A DNA stretch of 64,000 nt from a virus: positions 1 to 64,000 of the IMG/VR virus record IMGVR_UViG_3300027896_000033, one strand, 5' to 3'. The notes below the pieces were generated by a model. It searched no databases, was not told the DNA's origin, and worked only from the letters and a program-made list of their open reading frames with translations. Below, one piece after another: positions 45,255 to 54,011 of the stretch; the first letter of the stretch is position 1; each line of letters begins with the position of its first letter. Both the position numbers and the translations under genes were made by a program.

Positions 45255-45644
45255 ATGCCTATATTTTTGTCATATACTAATACATTTCCATACAGTGTGA
45301 TTACTGATTTACGAATTAATGATGAGATGGATGTGTCATTAACACATGGTACTAATGTTGAAGAGATTATTACTCCTATTTATATTATAGCTACAAAAGA
45401 GTTATTCCCTAATCTTGAAATTAAAGTAGAAAATGAGAATAGTTCTGGAGCGTCATTATACATAAGTCCTGTTGACTCAATAGGTGTTCCTACACATTGG
45501 GGGAAACTTATTACATTAACGAATATTGATGCAACAATAAGTGATGTAAAAATACTGATTAATTACAAATGGAGTGTGATTAATAATATATACATCCTGA
45601 AGAAGCTAAATGTTTCAGGGAATATAAATATCTATGCTGTTTAA
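45255..45644 (+). CDS. Putative virion protein, 129 aa
   Basis: SD AGAGGT. Small beta-sandwich-like protein. Its end (DVKILINYKWSVINNIYIL) resembles the end of the SER-repeat protein at 1776-3161 (DVNISLKWAYPYRYLVVNEI), so the two may share a C-terminal attachment or trimerisation domain. That similarity is short and judged by eye. Confidence 0.8.
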   Translation: MPIFLSYTNTFPYSVITDLRINDEMDVSLTHGTNVEEIITPIYIIATKELFPNLEIKVENENSSGASLYISPVDSIGVPTHWGKLITLTNIDATISDVKILINYKWSVINNIYILKKLNVSGNINIYAV

Positions 45645-45655
45645 AGAGGGTAGTG

Positions 45656-46054
45656 ATGATTTCAGGCGTATATATAGGTAAAAGCAGTACAGGAAGCTAT
45701 GATCTTGTTTCTACAGGGGACTATATAAGCCCTGTTACAACTACATTTAAATTAAAGGACTCTCAAACTTCGATTGTGAAAGATGTTCCTTTATACTTGA
45801 TAATTAATGACATCGATATTGATATTATTAAGGTTATGGTCATAGGTAAAGTTACTGCTATTAGACAATTTGTATCGTGGGATGGGATTACTTGGTCTAC
45901 TTCAATTGAAAGTACTAACAATATTAATGTTATAGGGTCTTTAATGATTAGGCCTTTTTATACAAGAATCATAGTTGATGACTTTCTAGAATATTTTAAT
46001 GTAAGTCAAGAGTCCTCGTATAAACAGTATAAACTAAAACTAATGTATTCATAA
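45656..46054 (+). CDS. Putative virion protein, 132 aa
   Basis: Start at the ATG 45656, 5 bases after AGAGGG; an in-frame GTG at 45653 is too close to the SD. Beta-rich (GVYIGKSSTGSYDLVSTGDY). Last gene of the plus-strand unit, converging with the gene ending at 46056 with 1 base between stops and no terminator visible. Confidence 0.78.
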   Translation: MISGVYIGKSSTGSYDLVSTGDYISPVTTTFKLKDSQTSIVKDVPLYLIINDIDIDIIKVMVIGKVTAIRQFVSWDGITWSTSIESTNNINVIGSLMIRPFYTRIIVDDFLEYFNVSQESSYKQYKLKLMYS

Positions 46055-46055
46055 T

Positions 46056-47438
46056 TTACGAAGCATATGTATATGTAACATCGTATGTTCCTGTTTCTTT
46101 AATTGAATCATATGACATATTTGCTGTCTTTATACCTAGTCCATTAACTGAATTATAGAAATTACTTATCGCAATTTTTACATTTTCTGCATAGAATTTA
46201 TACGAAGCTGATGCTTGTGTGATATTTTTTGGACATGCATTATATACCCGTATTATGTCCTCCCAATTAGTTGTGGGGAGTTGTACACGACTATACATCA
46301 GATTAGGATTATTTGTTGCGGGAGTTAATGCAGGCCCTGTAGGCCATGATAAATTACGTTTTAATGGAGAAGCATTTTTTATTAATCCTTCAGAAGCTAC
46401 TGAATGCGATGTTGACCCTATTTGAGAAGTACCACCAGCCTCGTTTAAAGAATGTGTAACTGTTGTAACTGTTGAGATAGGTCCTCTAATATTATATTTG
46501 GTAATTTTTGAAGATAGTAATGTATAAATTAATCTTGGAGGATTTGCAGCACACATCTTAGCTAAATTTTTATATCTCGCTATGTTTTTCATTGCTGCCA
46601 TATAATTCTGAATATCAGAAGGATTAACGCCGGCTGCTTTAGCCATAGTTATATTTTTTGGATCATTATTAGTGAAAATTTGTTTATTAATACGAGAAGC
46701 AATGTGCCCCATTAGGCCTGTTTGTTCCTCAGCTGTTTGAAATGCATTCTTAAGACTCACATTAATACTACCACCTGATTGATGTAGCCATTTAAAAACA
46801 TTAGCTTCTCCAGCAGACGCATAAGCAGACAATGTCCATATAGCAGGTAATTTATAATCAATAAATATTCGAGAACACGCAACATTAATCATTGCTGTAT
46901 AGGCTCCTCTGGAACCTTCAACAATATTATAGTATTTAAACATAGGTTTGGCTTCAGTTGGATCAACTAACGCCACGTCCCAATCAAGAGTAACTAAAAC
47001 AGGCCCATATTTTTCACTTTTATTCTTACTAGGGACAGCTACTAAATCAGTCAATGTTGAATACGAATCACTAATTGTTTCAGAGATAGTTCTATATGGA
47101 TCGAAAGAAGATCCTGAATTTAATTCAGGAGAAGTTAAATAGGTATTAAAAGAAATACCTGTTTTTTTATAAGGTAAAAAAGTAGCAATAATAAAATTAA
47201 TGTAAGGGTCATCATAAATTGTATTTTGTTTAGTTGTATCATGAAATCCTTGTGCGTAACGATTAGGATCACCATAAAAAGAACTTTCCGATACAATTTT
47301 CTTCGATGATATTTTATTTACCCACCCTGACTGAACCCCTACACCATATTTAAAAGCAGCGCCGGCAATGCCCATGACATAACCAATAATTTTCATTGCT
47401 CCTTTATCATCATCTTGAGGAGGTATAGCAGTACTCAT
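46056..47438 (-). CDS. Putative virion protein, 460 aa
   Basis: N-terminus has a Gly/Ala-rich hydrophobic segment (KIIGYVMGIAGAAFKYGVGV) that could insert in a membrane or pack in a virion core. The remainder is mixed, with a Ser/Thr-rich region near 320-380. No family recognised. SD AAGGTGA; late-type motif at 47482-47489. A tail tube, sheath or baseplate protein cannot be excluded. Confidence 0.8.
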   Translation of the reverse strand: MSTAIPPQDDDKGAMKIIGYVMGIAGAAFKYGVGVQSGWVNKISSKKIVSESSFYGDPNRYAQGFHDTTKQNTIYDDPYINFIIATFLPYKKTGISFNTYLTSPELNSGSSFDPYRTISETISDSYSTLTDLVAVPSKNKSEKYGPVLVTLDWDVALVDPTEAKPMFKYYNIVEGSRGAYTAMINVACSRIFIDYKLPAIWTLSAYASAGEANVFKWLHQSGGSINVSLKNAFQTAEEQTGLMGHIASRINKQIFTNNDPKNITMAKAAGVNPSDIQNYMAAMKNIARYKNLAKMCAANPPRLIYTLLSSKITKYNIRGPISTVTTVTHSLNEAGGTSQIGSTSHSVASEGLIKNASPLKRNLSWPTGPALTPATNNPNLMYSRVQLPTTNWEDIIRVYNACPKNITQASASYKFYAENVKIAISNFYNSVNGLGIKTANMSYDSIKETGTYDVTYTYAS

Positions 47439-47481
47439 AAGTCACCTTAATTGTAAGTTAGTAAAGTGTGTATGTTTTTAA

Positions 47482-47489
47482 ATGTTTTA
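47482..47489 (-). promoter_or_regulatory. Late-type motif TAAAACAT for gene 46056-47438
   Basis: Sense reading TTATAAAACATTTAAAAACA, 44 bases before the ATG at 47438. Confidence 0.6.
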
Positions 47490-47526
47490 TAAAAAATTAA
47501 CATATGCTCATATTTCACTACAAAGG

Positions 47527-47535
47527 TAAAAACAT
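47527..47535 (+). promoter_or_regulatory. Variant late-type motif TAAAAACAT for gene 47586-48242
   Basis: One extra A compared with the consensus; 51 bases before the ATG at 47586 and divergent from 47482-47489. Confidence 0.4.
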
Positions 47536-47585
47536 AAGATATGAATGTTTAATTTTTCATGCACTTTCTACAAAGGTAAATTAGA

Positions 47586-48242
47586 ATGGCAGATGACGGC
47601 ATAATCATAATAGGTAACCAAACAATAGGTTATACTGAAAGGCAAACATACATCTATTGGGATATTACTCCCAATATGGTGGATGAAAGGCATATGTTTA
47701 TTGCTAGTCCTTACTATTTAGTATCAAATAGTCGGTATACTGCTCAAAATTATTTACTTACTATATATAGTACTAGATGGACAGGTTTAGATTACACACC
47801 TATCCCTATGTCAGAAGTTACTATATTTTTACATTATTCTCAATGTGTGTGGTCAGAAAGATCAGTATCGTATCATCCTGAAACAGGTAATAGAATGATG
47901 TTTGTTGAAGGTTTAATGACAAATACACCACTATTAATGAAATATCCTAAATACTATAATTGGAGTTATGTTCCACAGATAGTTAATCCTCAATTTATTC
48001 TTTGGTCATTTTATCCATTAGCGACTAATGATATAACAGTTAAATTAACATCTGATACAGGTGCTTCAGTTTCAGTGAATTCTGGTACGGATCCAGATAA
48101 ATTCTCTATTGTACCTCTTTCAAATAAACAGTATCAAATAACTGCAAATGTAGATCATACATTTGCAACAGGGGATCATGTAACATGTTACCTTACATGT
48201 TATGATACCAAAGGGAATTATCTAAAACCGGGAATGTGGTAA
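47586..48242 (+). CDS. Putative virion protein, 218 aa
   Basis: SD AAAGG. Begins MADDGIIIIGNQTIGYTERQ and contains Trp/Tyr-rich strands (RQTYIYWDITPNMVDERHMF); the C-terminal half (DITVKLTSDTGASVSVNSGT onward) is an Ig-like beta sandwich by pattern. Its stop abuts the convergent gene (48243) with no spacer. No family recognised. Confidence 0.8.
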   Translation: MADDGIIIIGNQTIGYTERQTYIYWDITPNMVDERHMFIASPYYLVSNSRYTAQNYLLTIYSTRWTGLDYTPIPMSEVTIFLHYSQCVWSERSVSYHPETGNRMMFVEGLMTNTPLLMKYPKYYNWSYVPQIVNPQFILWSFYPLATNDITVKLTSDTGASVSVNSGTDPDKFSIVPLSNKQYQITANVDHTFATGDHVTCYLTCYDTKGNYLKPGMW

Positions 48243-48590
48243 TTACGATATAAAATCTTTGTATACACTCGATGCATGTAAACACAACGAATTATTATTC
48301 TTATCAATTTCAAATGATGGTTCGATAGAATAAATAGACTTGTTTCTATCGAGGTTTCGAATTAAAACAGTATGTGTATCTTTAAAATCAAGTAAATATG
48401 ATTTAATGGTTGCAAGTCTATTTGCTTTTTTATCTAAAAATGTATTAACTTCTAAGTATATTACATTCCTAGTTTTCTTATCAAATATAGCATTAAGAAC
48501 AATTAACGGCTCTACGTAAAATTCAGAGTGGACTGTAATTTTAACAATATTGTTTTCTAGTAACAAATTTTTAAGTATTCCTAATTTCAT
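48243..48590 (-). CDS. Hypothetical protein, 115 aa
   Basis: Start at the ATG 48590 because AAAAGGA lies about 9 bases upstream; an in-frame TTG at 48620 has no SD. Small mixed alpha/beta, Lys-rich. A variant late-type motif (TAAAACCT, 48632-48639) lies 42 bases upstream. No family recognised. Confidence 0.75.
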   Translation of the reverse strand: MKLGILKNLLLENNIVKITVHSEFYVEPLIVLNAIFDKKTRNVIYLEVNTFLDKKANRLATIKSYLLDFKDTHTVLIRNLDRNKSIYSIEPSFEIDKNNNSLCLHASSVYKDFIS

Positions 48591-48631
48591 TGTATATTTC
48601 CTTTTTAAATTAAAAAACAAATTCTTTTAAT

Positions 48632-48639
48632 AGGTTTTA
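48632..48639 (-). promoter_or_regulatory. Variant late-type motif TAAAACCT
   Basis: Sense reading GTATAAAACCTATTAAAAG, one mismatch to TAAAACAT, 42 bases before the ATG at 48590. Confidence 0.35.
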
Positions 48640-48649
48640 TACCTCTGAT

Positions 48650-48658
48650 TAAAAACAT
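48650..48658 (+). promoter_or_regulatory. Variant late-type motif TAAAAACAT for 48720-49976
   Basis: Sense reading ATTAAAAACATATACAAG, 62 bases before the ATG at 48720, divergent from 48632-48639. Confidence 0.4.
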
Positions 48659-48719
48659 ATACAAGTATATGTAATGTACAAACCAACAAGCAAATGTTAA
48701 TTAAAATGGAGAAAACGTT

Positions 48720-49073
48720 ATGAGTGAGGAAAAAGAAGTCGGTACTTTAGCGAGTTATGTTATTCCTATGTATGCAATGGTTGCATTTCTACATAATACC
48801 GACTCAACTGATTCAATTAACCCTTCAGTTGTTGAATTAATGAAGAAGATCGATAATAACCAACAAATCAAAGAATTACTAGGTTTAATGTCAGGTAAGT
48901 TAACTGAAATTATAGCAGGACTTGATTCTAGTTTTGCAGCAACAATTTTTATTCCTAATGCTTTTATTCCTATAAAAGAACAAAAGGATAGTGATCTTGT
49001 AATTGACTTTGTAAGTAGATTGAATGATGAGATAGCAAAAAGAATGGACGGTACACAAGAAAATGAACAATAA
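48720..49073 (+). CDS. Hypothetical protein, 117 aa
   Basis: SD TGGAGA. Mostly helical with a short hydrophobic stretch (LASYVIPMYAMVAFL) near the N-terminus. First of four small plus-strand genes ending with the HU-like gene. No family recognised. Confidence 0.75.
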   Translation: MSEEKEVGTLASYVIPMYAMVAFLHNTDSTDSINPSVVELMKKIDNNQQIKELLGLMSGKLTEIIAGLDSSFAATIFIPNAFIPIKEQKDSDLVIDFVSRLNDEIAKRMDGTQENEQ

Positions 49074-49089
49074 TATTATGGAGTACTCA

Positions 49090-49428
49090 ATGGCTGACGA
49101 CACTTATACAGAATTACCTGATGAACCGCAGTTATCAGGCATTGGTAAGTATAAAAAAACTATCGCTTACATTGAAGAAGAATTGTACACCACTTTAAAC
49201 TATTTAAACAATCAATTGGATTTAATTGATGAGCAAATAGGGGATACAGGAGAGCATGCAGCACCTCTCCCTTTTAACAGAAATGTGTATGATTCAAAGA
49301 AACAAATTGTGGAACAGAAATTAGTGGCATTACGTTCATTAGCTGGTGTTGCATCAGAACAAGTTAAGGTAACTGATAAAACTAAAGGGTCAGAAATTGC
49401 AAGTATTACTGAATTATTTCAAAATTAA
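49090..49428 (+). CDS. Hypothetical protein with coiled coil, 112 aa
   Basis: Start at the ATG 49090, just after GGAG; in-frame ATGs at 49063 and 49078 overlap the upstream gene or the SD. Helical, acidic, with a coiled-coil-like stretch (IAYIEEELYTTLNYLNNQLD). No family recognised. Confidence 0.75.
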   Translation: MADDTYTELPDEPQLSGIGKYKKTIAYIEEELYTTLNYLNNQLDLIDEQIGDTGEHAAPLPFNRNVYDSKKQIVEQKLVALRSLAGVASEQVKVTDKTKGSEIASITELFQN

Positions 49429-49440
49429 TTTGTAATTAAG

Positions 49441-49647
49441 ATGAAAATCATTGCAGTTAAATCATTATTACCAGATGTAAAATCGGTTCTTCTTTTTTCC
49501 GAGAATAAAAAAGAAGATTATTTGTATGCACATCAATTGTCAATTGCGGAAGATGTAACTGACGATGCGGAAGAAATACAAGCACGAAAATATGATAGTA
49601 TCCCTGATGAAACAAATGTTAGTGATAGATATTGCTATTTTAAATAA
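49441..49647 (+). CDS. Hypothetical protein, 68 aa
   Basis: Small acidic protein between two operon members, 12 bases after the upstream stop, without a good SD. It is retained because it fills the gap in frame with typical spacing. No family recognised. Confidence 0.6.
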   Translation: MKIIAVKSLLPDVKSVLLFSENKKEDYLYAHQLSIAEDVTDDAEEIQARKYDSIPDETNVSDRYCYFK

Positions 49648-49667
49648 AGTTATTTTGGAGAGTACTG

Positions 49668-49976
49668 ATGAATAAGTTAGGATTAAGAGATGTAGCATAT
49701 ACTTCAATTAAGAAAAAATATCCAAAACTCACAAAAATACAGATTACGGATATTCTTGAAACAGTTATTGAGTCTATGATTGATGCATTAGTTGACACTA
49801 AGAGATTATCAATGCGAGGATTTGGTATTTTAGAAGTGACATACTTAAAAGAAAGGCCCGGGTTTCACCCTAAATTTCTTAAACCCATAATTATCCCTGC
49901 AAGAGCTAAAATAAAATTCGTCCCTGCACAGACATTAAGAAATAGAATAAATAGTAAGCCTAAGAGTCAAAAGTAA
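49668..49976 (+). CDS. Divergent HU/IHF-family DNA-binding protein
   Basis: 102 residues. HU fold recognised from the N-terminal helices (KKKYPKLTKIQITDILETVI), the SMRGFGILEV strand at the HU GFG position, and IIIPARAKIKFVPAQTLRNRIN at the C-terminus. The beta-arm tip is altered (ERPGFHPKF rather than GRNPxTG). SD TGGAGAG. It sits in a late-type unit, so it may act on packaged or condensed DNA, in contrast with the canonical HU at 10026. Its 3' end overlaps the convergent gene by 17 bases. Confidence 0.85.
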   Translation: MNKLGLRDVAYTSIKKKYPKLTKIQITDILETVIESMIDALVDTKRLSMRGFGILEVTYLKERPGFHPKFLKPIIIPARAKIKFVPAQTLRNRINSKPKSQK

Positions 49977-51660
49977 TCGAATTTATTGGGTTATATGCTA
50001 GTACCTTATTATTTCTTTGTAATATAATATTATTTGATTTAAGTATACCTGCGACCGCATATTTTTCAGACGTAGTATTATCTGGTAGTATATCTAATAC
50101 CATAGCTGGATGCATTCTAATAAACAATTGTTGATCAGCAGTTACAGTGTTAGGAGCTACTATACCTACTCTAACATCATTAGTTCTCATATACTTATGA
50201 GATGCATAAAAATTTTGTAGTAAATCAACATGTCTATCTGTTATTTCTTTAGCCACTTTCATTGCTAATACTGATGTGAATGCATCGTCTTTAAACATGT
50301 GCATTTCATTATAAGGAACATAATGAGATTTTAAAGATCTTGAAGCGATTAATTGTGTTACTAAATAACTAAAAGGATCATTAGTGCCTTGTTCCAGAGT
50401 ACTATACATAATCCTTTCAGGAGAAAAAAAGTAAGGTGCGATAGTATTAACTAATCTATATGAAGAATCAGAATTTAAATGATTAGTGTATGCTGCAATT
50501 AGAGATGTACTCCAATTTGTATTATTTTTTAAATATGCATTATGTGCCATTTCTATAATATGGTGTTTATTATTTGTTATATCATTATTATTTAATGAAA
50601 CAATGTATAATAGCTTTTCTTTCGGGCTTAGGACTGTGCCATTAATAACATTTTCGATATTATTAGAATTTGATAGTATATGTGCAATTGTAGGGTCTGA
50701 TACACTTGAATGTAGTGCAAAAAACCTTTTCTTATCAATATTCCTAAGCATCAAGTTTGAATATAACACAGAGTTACGGTGTATATTGGTATTAACCCCA
50801 CTATAATATTGAATTAGATCGTGTGATAATGCATCACTCCAGTATTCAGGATCATGTTTATATATATTGGGTTGTAAAATTAAATTTTTTGCAAGGTCAG
50901 CACGATCTTCAGCTTTACCAGTTAAGGCCTTATGTAAATTAACAATTTTTGAAGGGGAAGGGTTTACAAAATTAAGAAACGATGACATTTCGTTCCCTAC
51001 CTTAGTATGTTCAAAAATATCGACAGTTGTTTTTGATTTAGTAAGAATTTTTCCATAATCAGGGGGTTCAATATCTGCATCAGCTGCTATTAAAGCTTTT
51101 TTATTGTGTATCATGGGGAGTACAACAGGTTTTAATAATTCATCTTCCTCTTGTATTGGTTTTAATGATACCTTTTCAGTTACTGCAATTGAAGTGTTCT
51201 TGATTTCTTTATTTTTTTTCTGTTCAGATTCTTTATGTTGAATAACTGTTTGTTTTCTAATTGAAGAGATAGCTGAATGCTTTTTTATAACTGGTTCAAA
51301 TACTGAATCTTGAGAAAGTATATGCGCATATACACTCTGCATTAACTTTTGTTTTGATTTATTATGATGAGGCTCTGTTTTAATATGCCTATCTACAAGT
51401 AACTTCCATACAATTGAATCTTTTGAAAATAGATCCCTGAGATGTGTAATATCATTATGCTGTATTGATTTTGACAGTTTAGAATACAGTTTAATGAAAG
51501 GAATGTGTATTTTATCTGGAACAGTTGTAGCTTTCTTTAAAGCTTCTTCTAGCTGCTCAGGTCTAACATGGTACGTTCTAAATATTAAACCTTTCGCAGG
51601 ATCACTAACACCTTTAATAACAGGAACTAAATGTGTTTTTGGTGTTGTTTTTGAGTGCAT
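49960..51660 (-). CDS. Hypothetical protein, 566 aa
   Basis: Lys/Ser/His-rich, no recognised domain. Residues about 120-200 are charged and probably disordered; the C-terminal 350 residues are helical with conserved-looking aromatic positions. SD AGG upstream. Second gene behind the late-type motif at 52108-52115 and next to the portal gene, so a role in head assembly or an ejected internal protein is possible but not shown. Confidence 0.78.
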   Translation of the reverse strand: MHSKTTPKTHLVPVIKGVSDPAKGLIFRTYHVRPEQLEEALKKATTVPDKIHIPFIKLYSKLSKSIQHNDITHLRDLFSKDSIVWKLLVDRHIKTEPHHNKSKQKLMQSVYAHILSQDSVFEPVIKKHSAISSIRKQTVIQHKESEQKKNKEIKNTSIAVTEKVSLKPIQEEDELLKPVVLPMIHNKKALIAADADIEPPDYGKILTKSKTTVDIFEHTKVGNEMSSFLNFVNPSPSKIVNLHKALTGKAEDRADLAKNLILQPNIYKHDPEYWSDALSHDLIQYYSGVNTNIHRNSVLYSNLMLRNIDKKRFFALHSSVSDPTIAHILSNSNNIENVINGTVLSPKEKLLYIVSLNNNDITNNKHHIIEMAHNAYLKNNTNWSTSLIAAYTNHLNSDSSYRLVNTIAPYFFSPERIMYSTLEQGTNDPFSYLVTQLIASRSLKSHYVPYNEMHMFKDDAFTSVLAMKVAKEITDRHVDLLQNFYASHKYMRTNDVRVGIVAPNTVTADQQLFIRMHPAMVLDILPDNTTSEKYAVAGILKSNNIILQRNNKVLAYNPINSITFDS

Positions 51661-51679
51661 TATAAAAACCTATATCAAA

Positions 51680-52060
51680 TTACATATTACAAAAAAACTG
51701 TTTAGCTGCGGCAGGATCAATACCATGTTTACCAAAATCTTCAAAATCTTTGATATTTGAAAAATCAGTAGGTAATTTAGTACTATCTTTTGAAGAAGGT
51801 TCATTTTTATTTTTTAAATTTTCTTCTTCCGGGTTATTTTTTACAGGCTCGGCAGGTGCTGTTTCTTTATTATTAGTATTCGGTTCTGGTTCACCTAATC
51901 CTGGTTTTCTAACGTTATTGGGCTCTTCTTTTTTAAGAGGCTTTACAGGAGTCGGTTTTTCAGGACTAACATAGTATGTCTCATCATTAATACTACCAGT
52001 TTTTTTATTAGTAATCAGTTTTTTTGTAGGGACTAACCGACCTAAATTTTTTTCTGCCAT
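51680..52060 (-). CDS. Disordered Pro/Glu/Lys-rich protein, 126 aa
   Basis: Low-complexity acidic/basic protein (KPTPVKPLKKEEPNNVRKPG, then PAEPVKNNPEEENLKNKNEP) with a short ordered C-terminus (DFGKHGIDPAAAKQFFCNM). SD AAGG. Divergent from the portal gene and sharing its symmetric promoter region, so a head-assembly, scaffold or linker role is possible. Confidence 0.75.
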   Translation of the reverse strand: MAEKNLGRLVPTKKLITNKKTGSINDETYYVSPEKPTPVKPLKKEEPNNVRKPGLGEPEPNTNNKETAPAEPVKNNPEEENLKNKNEPSSKDSTKLPTDFSNIKDFEDFGKHGIDPAAAKQFFCNM

Positions 52061-52107
52061 TATAAATAAACCTTATATGAGTGTAATAAAAAGAATGACT
52101 TTACTGT

Positions 52108-52115
52108 ATGTTTTA
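52108..52115 (-). promoter_or_regulatory. Late-type motif TAAAACAT for 52060-49960
   Basis: Sense reading ACAATAAAACATACAGTAAA, 48 bases before the ATG at 52060. With 52134-52141 it makes an 11-bp perfect inverted repeat (TGTTTTATTGT, 52109-52119). Confidence 0.6.
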
Positions 52116-52133
52116 TTGTATTCATACAAACAA

Positions 52134-52141
52134 TAAAACAT
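52134..52141 (+). promoter_or_regulatory. Late-type motif TAAAACAT for the portal unit
   Basis: Sense reading ACAATAAAACATCATTTATA, 44 bases before the ATG at 52185. Confidence 0.65.
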
Positions 52142-52184
52142 CATTTATATAGTTCGCTATTCATAACAACAAAAGGATAAGCAT

Positions 52185-54011
52185 ATGTTTGATTTTTTAA
52201 AGAGAAAAAAGACTAACGATGAAGTTGGAGTAGGTTTTGATTCCGACAAATTTGTTCAGTCGTTAATGAAGACAGGCCTTAACGAGAATGTCGCAACAAC
52301 ACTTGCTGAAGAAGTAAATGACTCGATAAAAAACCAAGTAGTTGAAAAAACTACTCAAACATATGACGCTTTCATGAATGCTGTATCGACTAATATTGAA
52401 GGTTTATCAATATTACCTACAGAAAGAATTCAAGCATGTCGAGAATTAAAAAGTTTCCTATCTGAGAATCCTGAAGTTAATAACTCAATTGGGTTATATG
52501 CCTCATATATTGCATACGGTGCAGCTGAAACAACATTAGAAGAATACAAAGTTACAATTTTAGGTAGTGATGCCAAATCTATTAAAGCAGCTACACAATT
52601 TATTAAAAAATGGGAAAAGAAATCAAAAATTAAACGTACTATTTTTAGATTAGCTAAAGATTTAATTCCTTTTGGCGATGCTTTTTTAGAGAAACTATAT
52701 GTAAAAATGCCTGATGGTAAAAAGAACTTTTCAGGTGTCGCATATATTCCTACTCATACAATGTACCCTAAATTAAATAATAAAGGGTATTCTACTAAAT
52801 ATTATCAAATAATCGATTCAAAAGATGACAAATTTGCTGACGCAGACGCTTTAGGTATTGCATCGCTAGTTAAAGAAGGCATCGTTGTAGAATTTGAACC
52901 AAAAGAAATTATACATTTTAATGATGGATCAGCTGTCGGAGTAACTGATACACCTTATTTTAACTTAATTATTTTATGGCGTTACTTAAAAATGTTGGAA
53001 GAGTCTCTAGTCATTCACAAAATGACTCGTGCTCGACGTTTTATTATTTTTATGCTTGATGTCACTGGTAAAACTAAAGGTGAAGTACGTTCAGCTATTA
53101 CTAATTTTACGCAAAGTGTAAAATCAGTTTTTAAAATGAATGTTAAACAAGGTAGTATAACCAGTAATAAATCAACTGTCCCATCATCTTCAGATTTAGT
53201 TATACCAGTCACTAAAGATTCAGCAACAAAAATACAAAATATACCATCTGATCCTTCAGCTACCAATGTTGATGATTTAAGTTTTTACTTAAATAGAATT
53301 ACAACTAACATGTTTACATCACATGTTTTTTCACATGCAAAATCAACAGGTAATGAAAAATATATTGAAAAATCATTCATGCGATTAGTTAAAATATACC
53401 AACGTCAAATGGAATATGAGTTGGAAGATGTGTATAATGAATTACTTATAAGTAATAATTTTATTAATTTAGACGTTAAAATTCAATTCCCTTCTCCTGA
53501 TGCTGATCAAGAGGTGCGTATAGTAGATAGTATTGTACGACGTATGATGATAGTAAATCAACTGACCGCAACAATTGGTGTTACACCTCCTATTCAATGG
53601 ATAGTTGATTACGTATTTAAAGACTTAGCACAATATGAGATTGAAGAATTAATTGCAATGCTTAATCAAGCTATTGACGAACAAACAAAAAATCAACAGA
53701 GTGATGAATATCCTGATGTGTTTAATGAAAATCAAGGTACTTCTAACAATAGTACGAATTCTGCAAATGCCAACAACACTTCTTCTAATTCAAATAATGA
53801 TGCATCTTTGAGAGACCAAAGTAGTGTGCAGCAAAATGGTCAGAAAAAAACAACAGAATCACAATCAGATATGTATGGTATGTTTGATGTGCTTGCGAAT
53901 GAGCACATACAAAGAGTAACTGAACAGACAGTAGCTAACCCAGAACGTATGGCAGCATCGATCAAATTAGCTCTAGATTATCTAAAAATGAATAATTTTA
54001 AAAATGAATAA
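52185..54011 (+). CDS. Portal protein, T4 gp20-like
   Basis: 608 residues, close to the usual length of T4-type portals. The central stretch (VIHKMTRARRFIIFMLDVTG ... KGEVRSAITNFTQSVKSVFK, then DLVIPVTKD ... IQNIPSDPSATNVDDLSFYLN) corresponds to the gp20 portal core with its conserved basic R-A-R-R and DxxG. The last 110 residues are Asn/Ser/Gln-rich and disordered. As a dodecamer it should form the DNA entry/exit channel at one capsid vertex. No terminase or major capsid gene is in the window. SD AAAGGA; late-type motif 44 bases upstream. Confidence 0.9.
   Translation: MFDFLKRKKTNDEVGVGFDSDKFVQSLMKTGLNENVATTLAEEVNDSIKNQVVEKTTQTYDAFMNAVSTNIEGLSILPTERIQACRELKSFLSENPEVNNSIGLYASYIAYGAAETTLEEYKVTILGSDAKSIKAATQFIKKWEKKSKIKRTIFRLAKDLIPFGDAFLEKLYVKMPDGKKNFSGVAYIPTHTMYPKLNNKGYSTKYYQIIDSKDDKFADADALGIASLVKEGIVVEFEPKEIIHFNDGSAVGVTDTPYFNLIILWRYLKMLEESLVIHKMTRARRFIIFMLDVTGKTKGEVRSAITNFTQSVKSVFKMNVKQGSITSNKSTVPSSSDLVIPVTKDSATKIQNIPSDPSATNVDDLSFYLNRITTNMFTSHVFSHAKSTGNEKYIEKSFMRLVKIYQRQMEYELEDVYNELLISNNFINLDVKIQFPSPDADQEVRIVDSIVRRMMIVNQLTATIGVTPPIQWIVDYVFKDLAQYEIEELIAMLNQAIDEQTKNQQSDEYPDVFNENQGTSNNSTNSANANNTSSNSNNDASLRDQSSVQQNGQKKTTESQSDMYGMFDVLANEHIQRVTEQTVANPERMAASIKLALDYLKMNNFKNE

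Noticed and set aside
51750-51974. Plus-strand open frame opposite gene 51680-52060
   Set aside because: Phe/Leu/Gly-rich translation is the mirror of the Lys/Pro/Glu-rich low-complexity gene; no SD or promoter.
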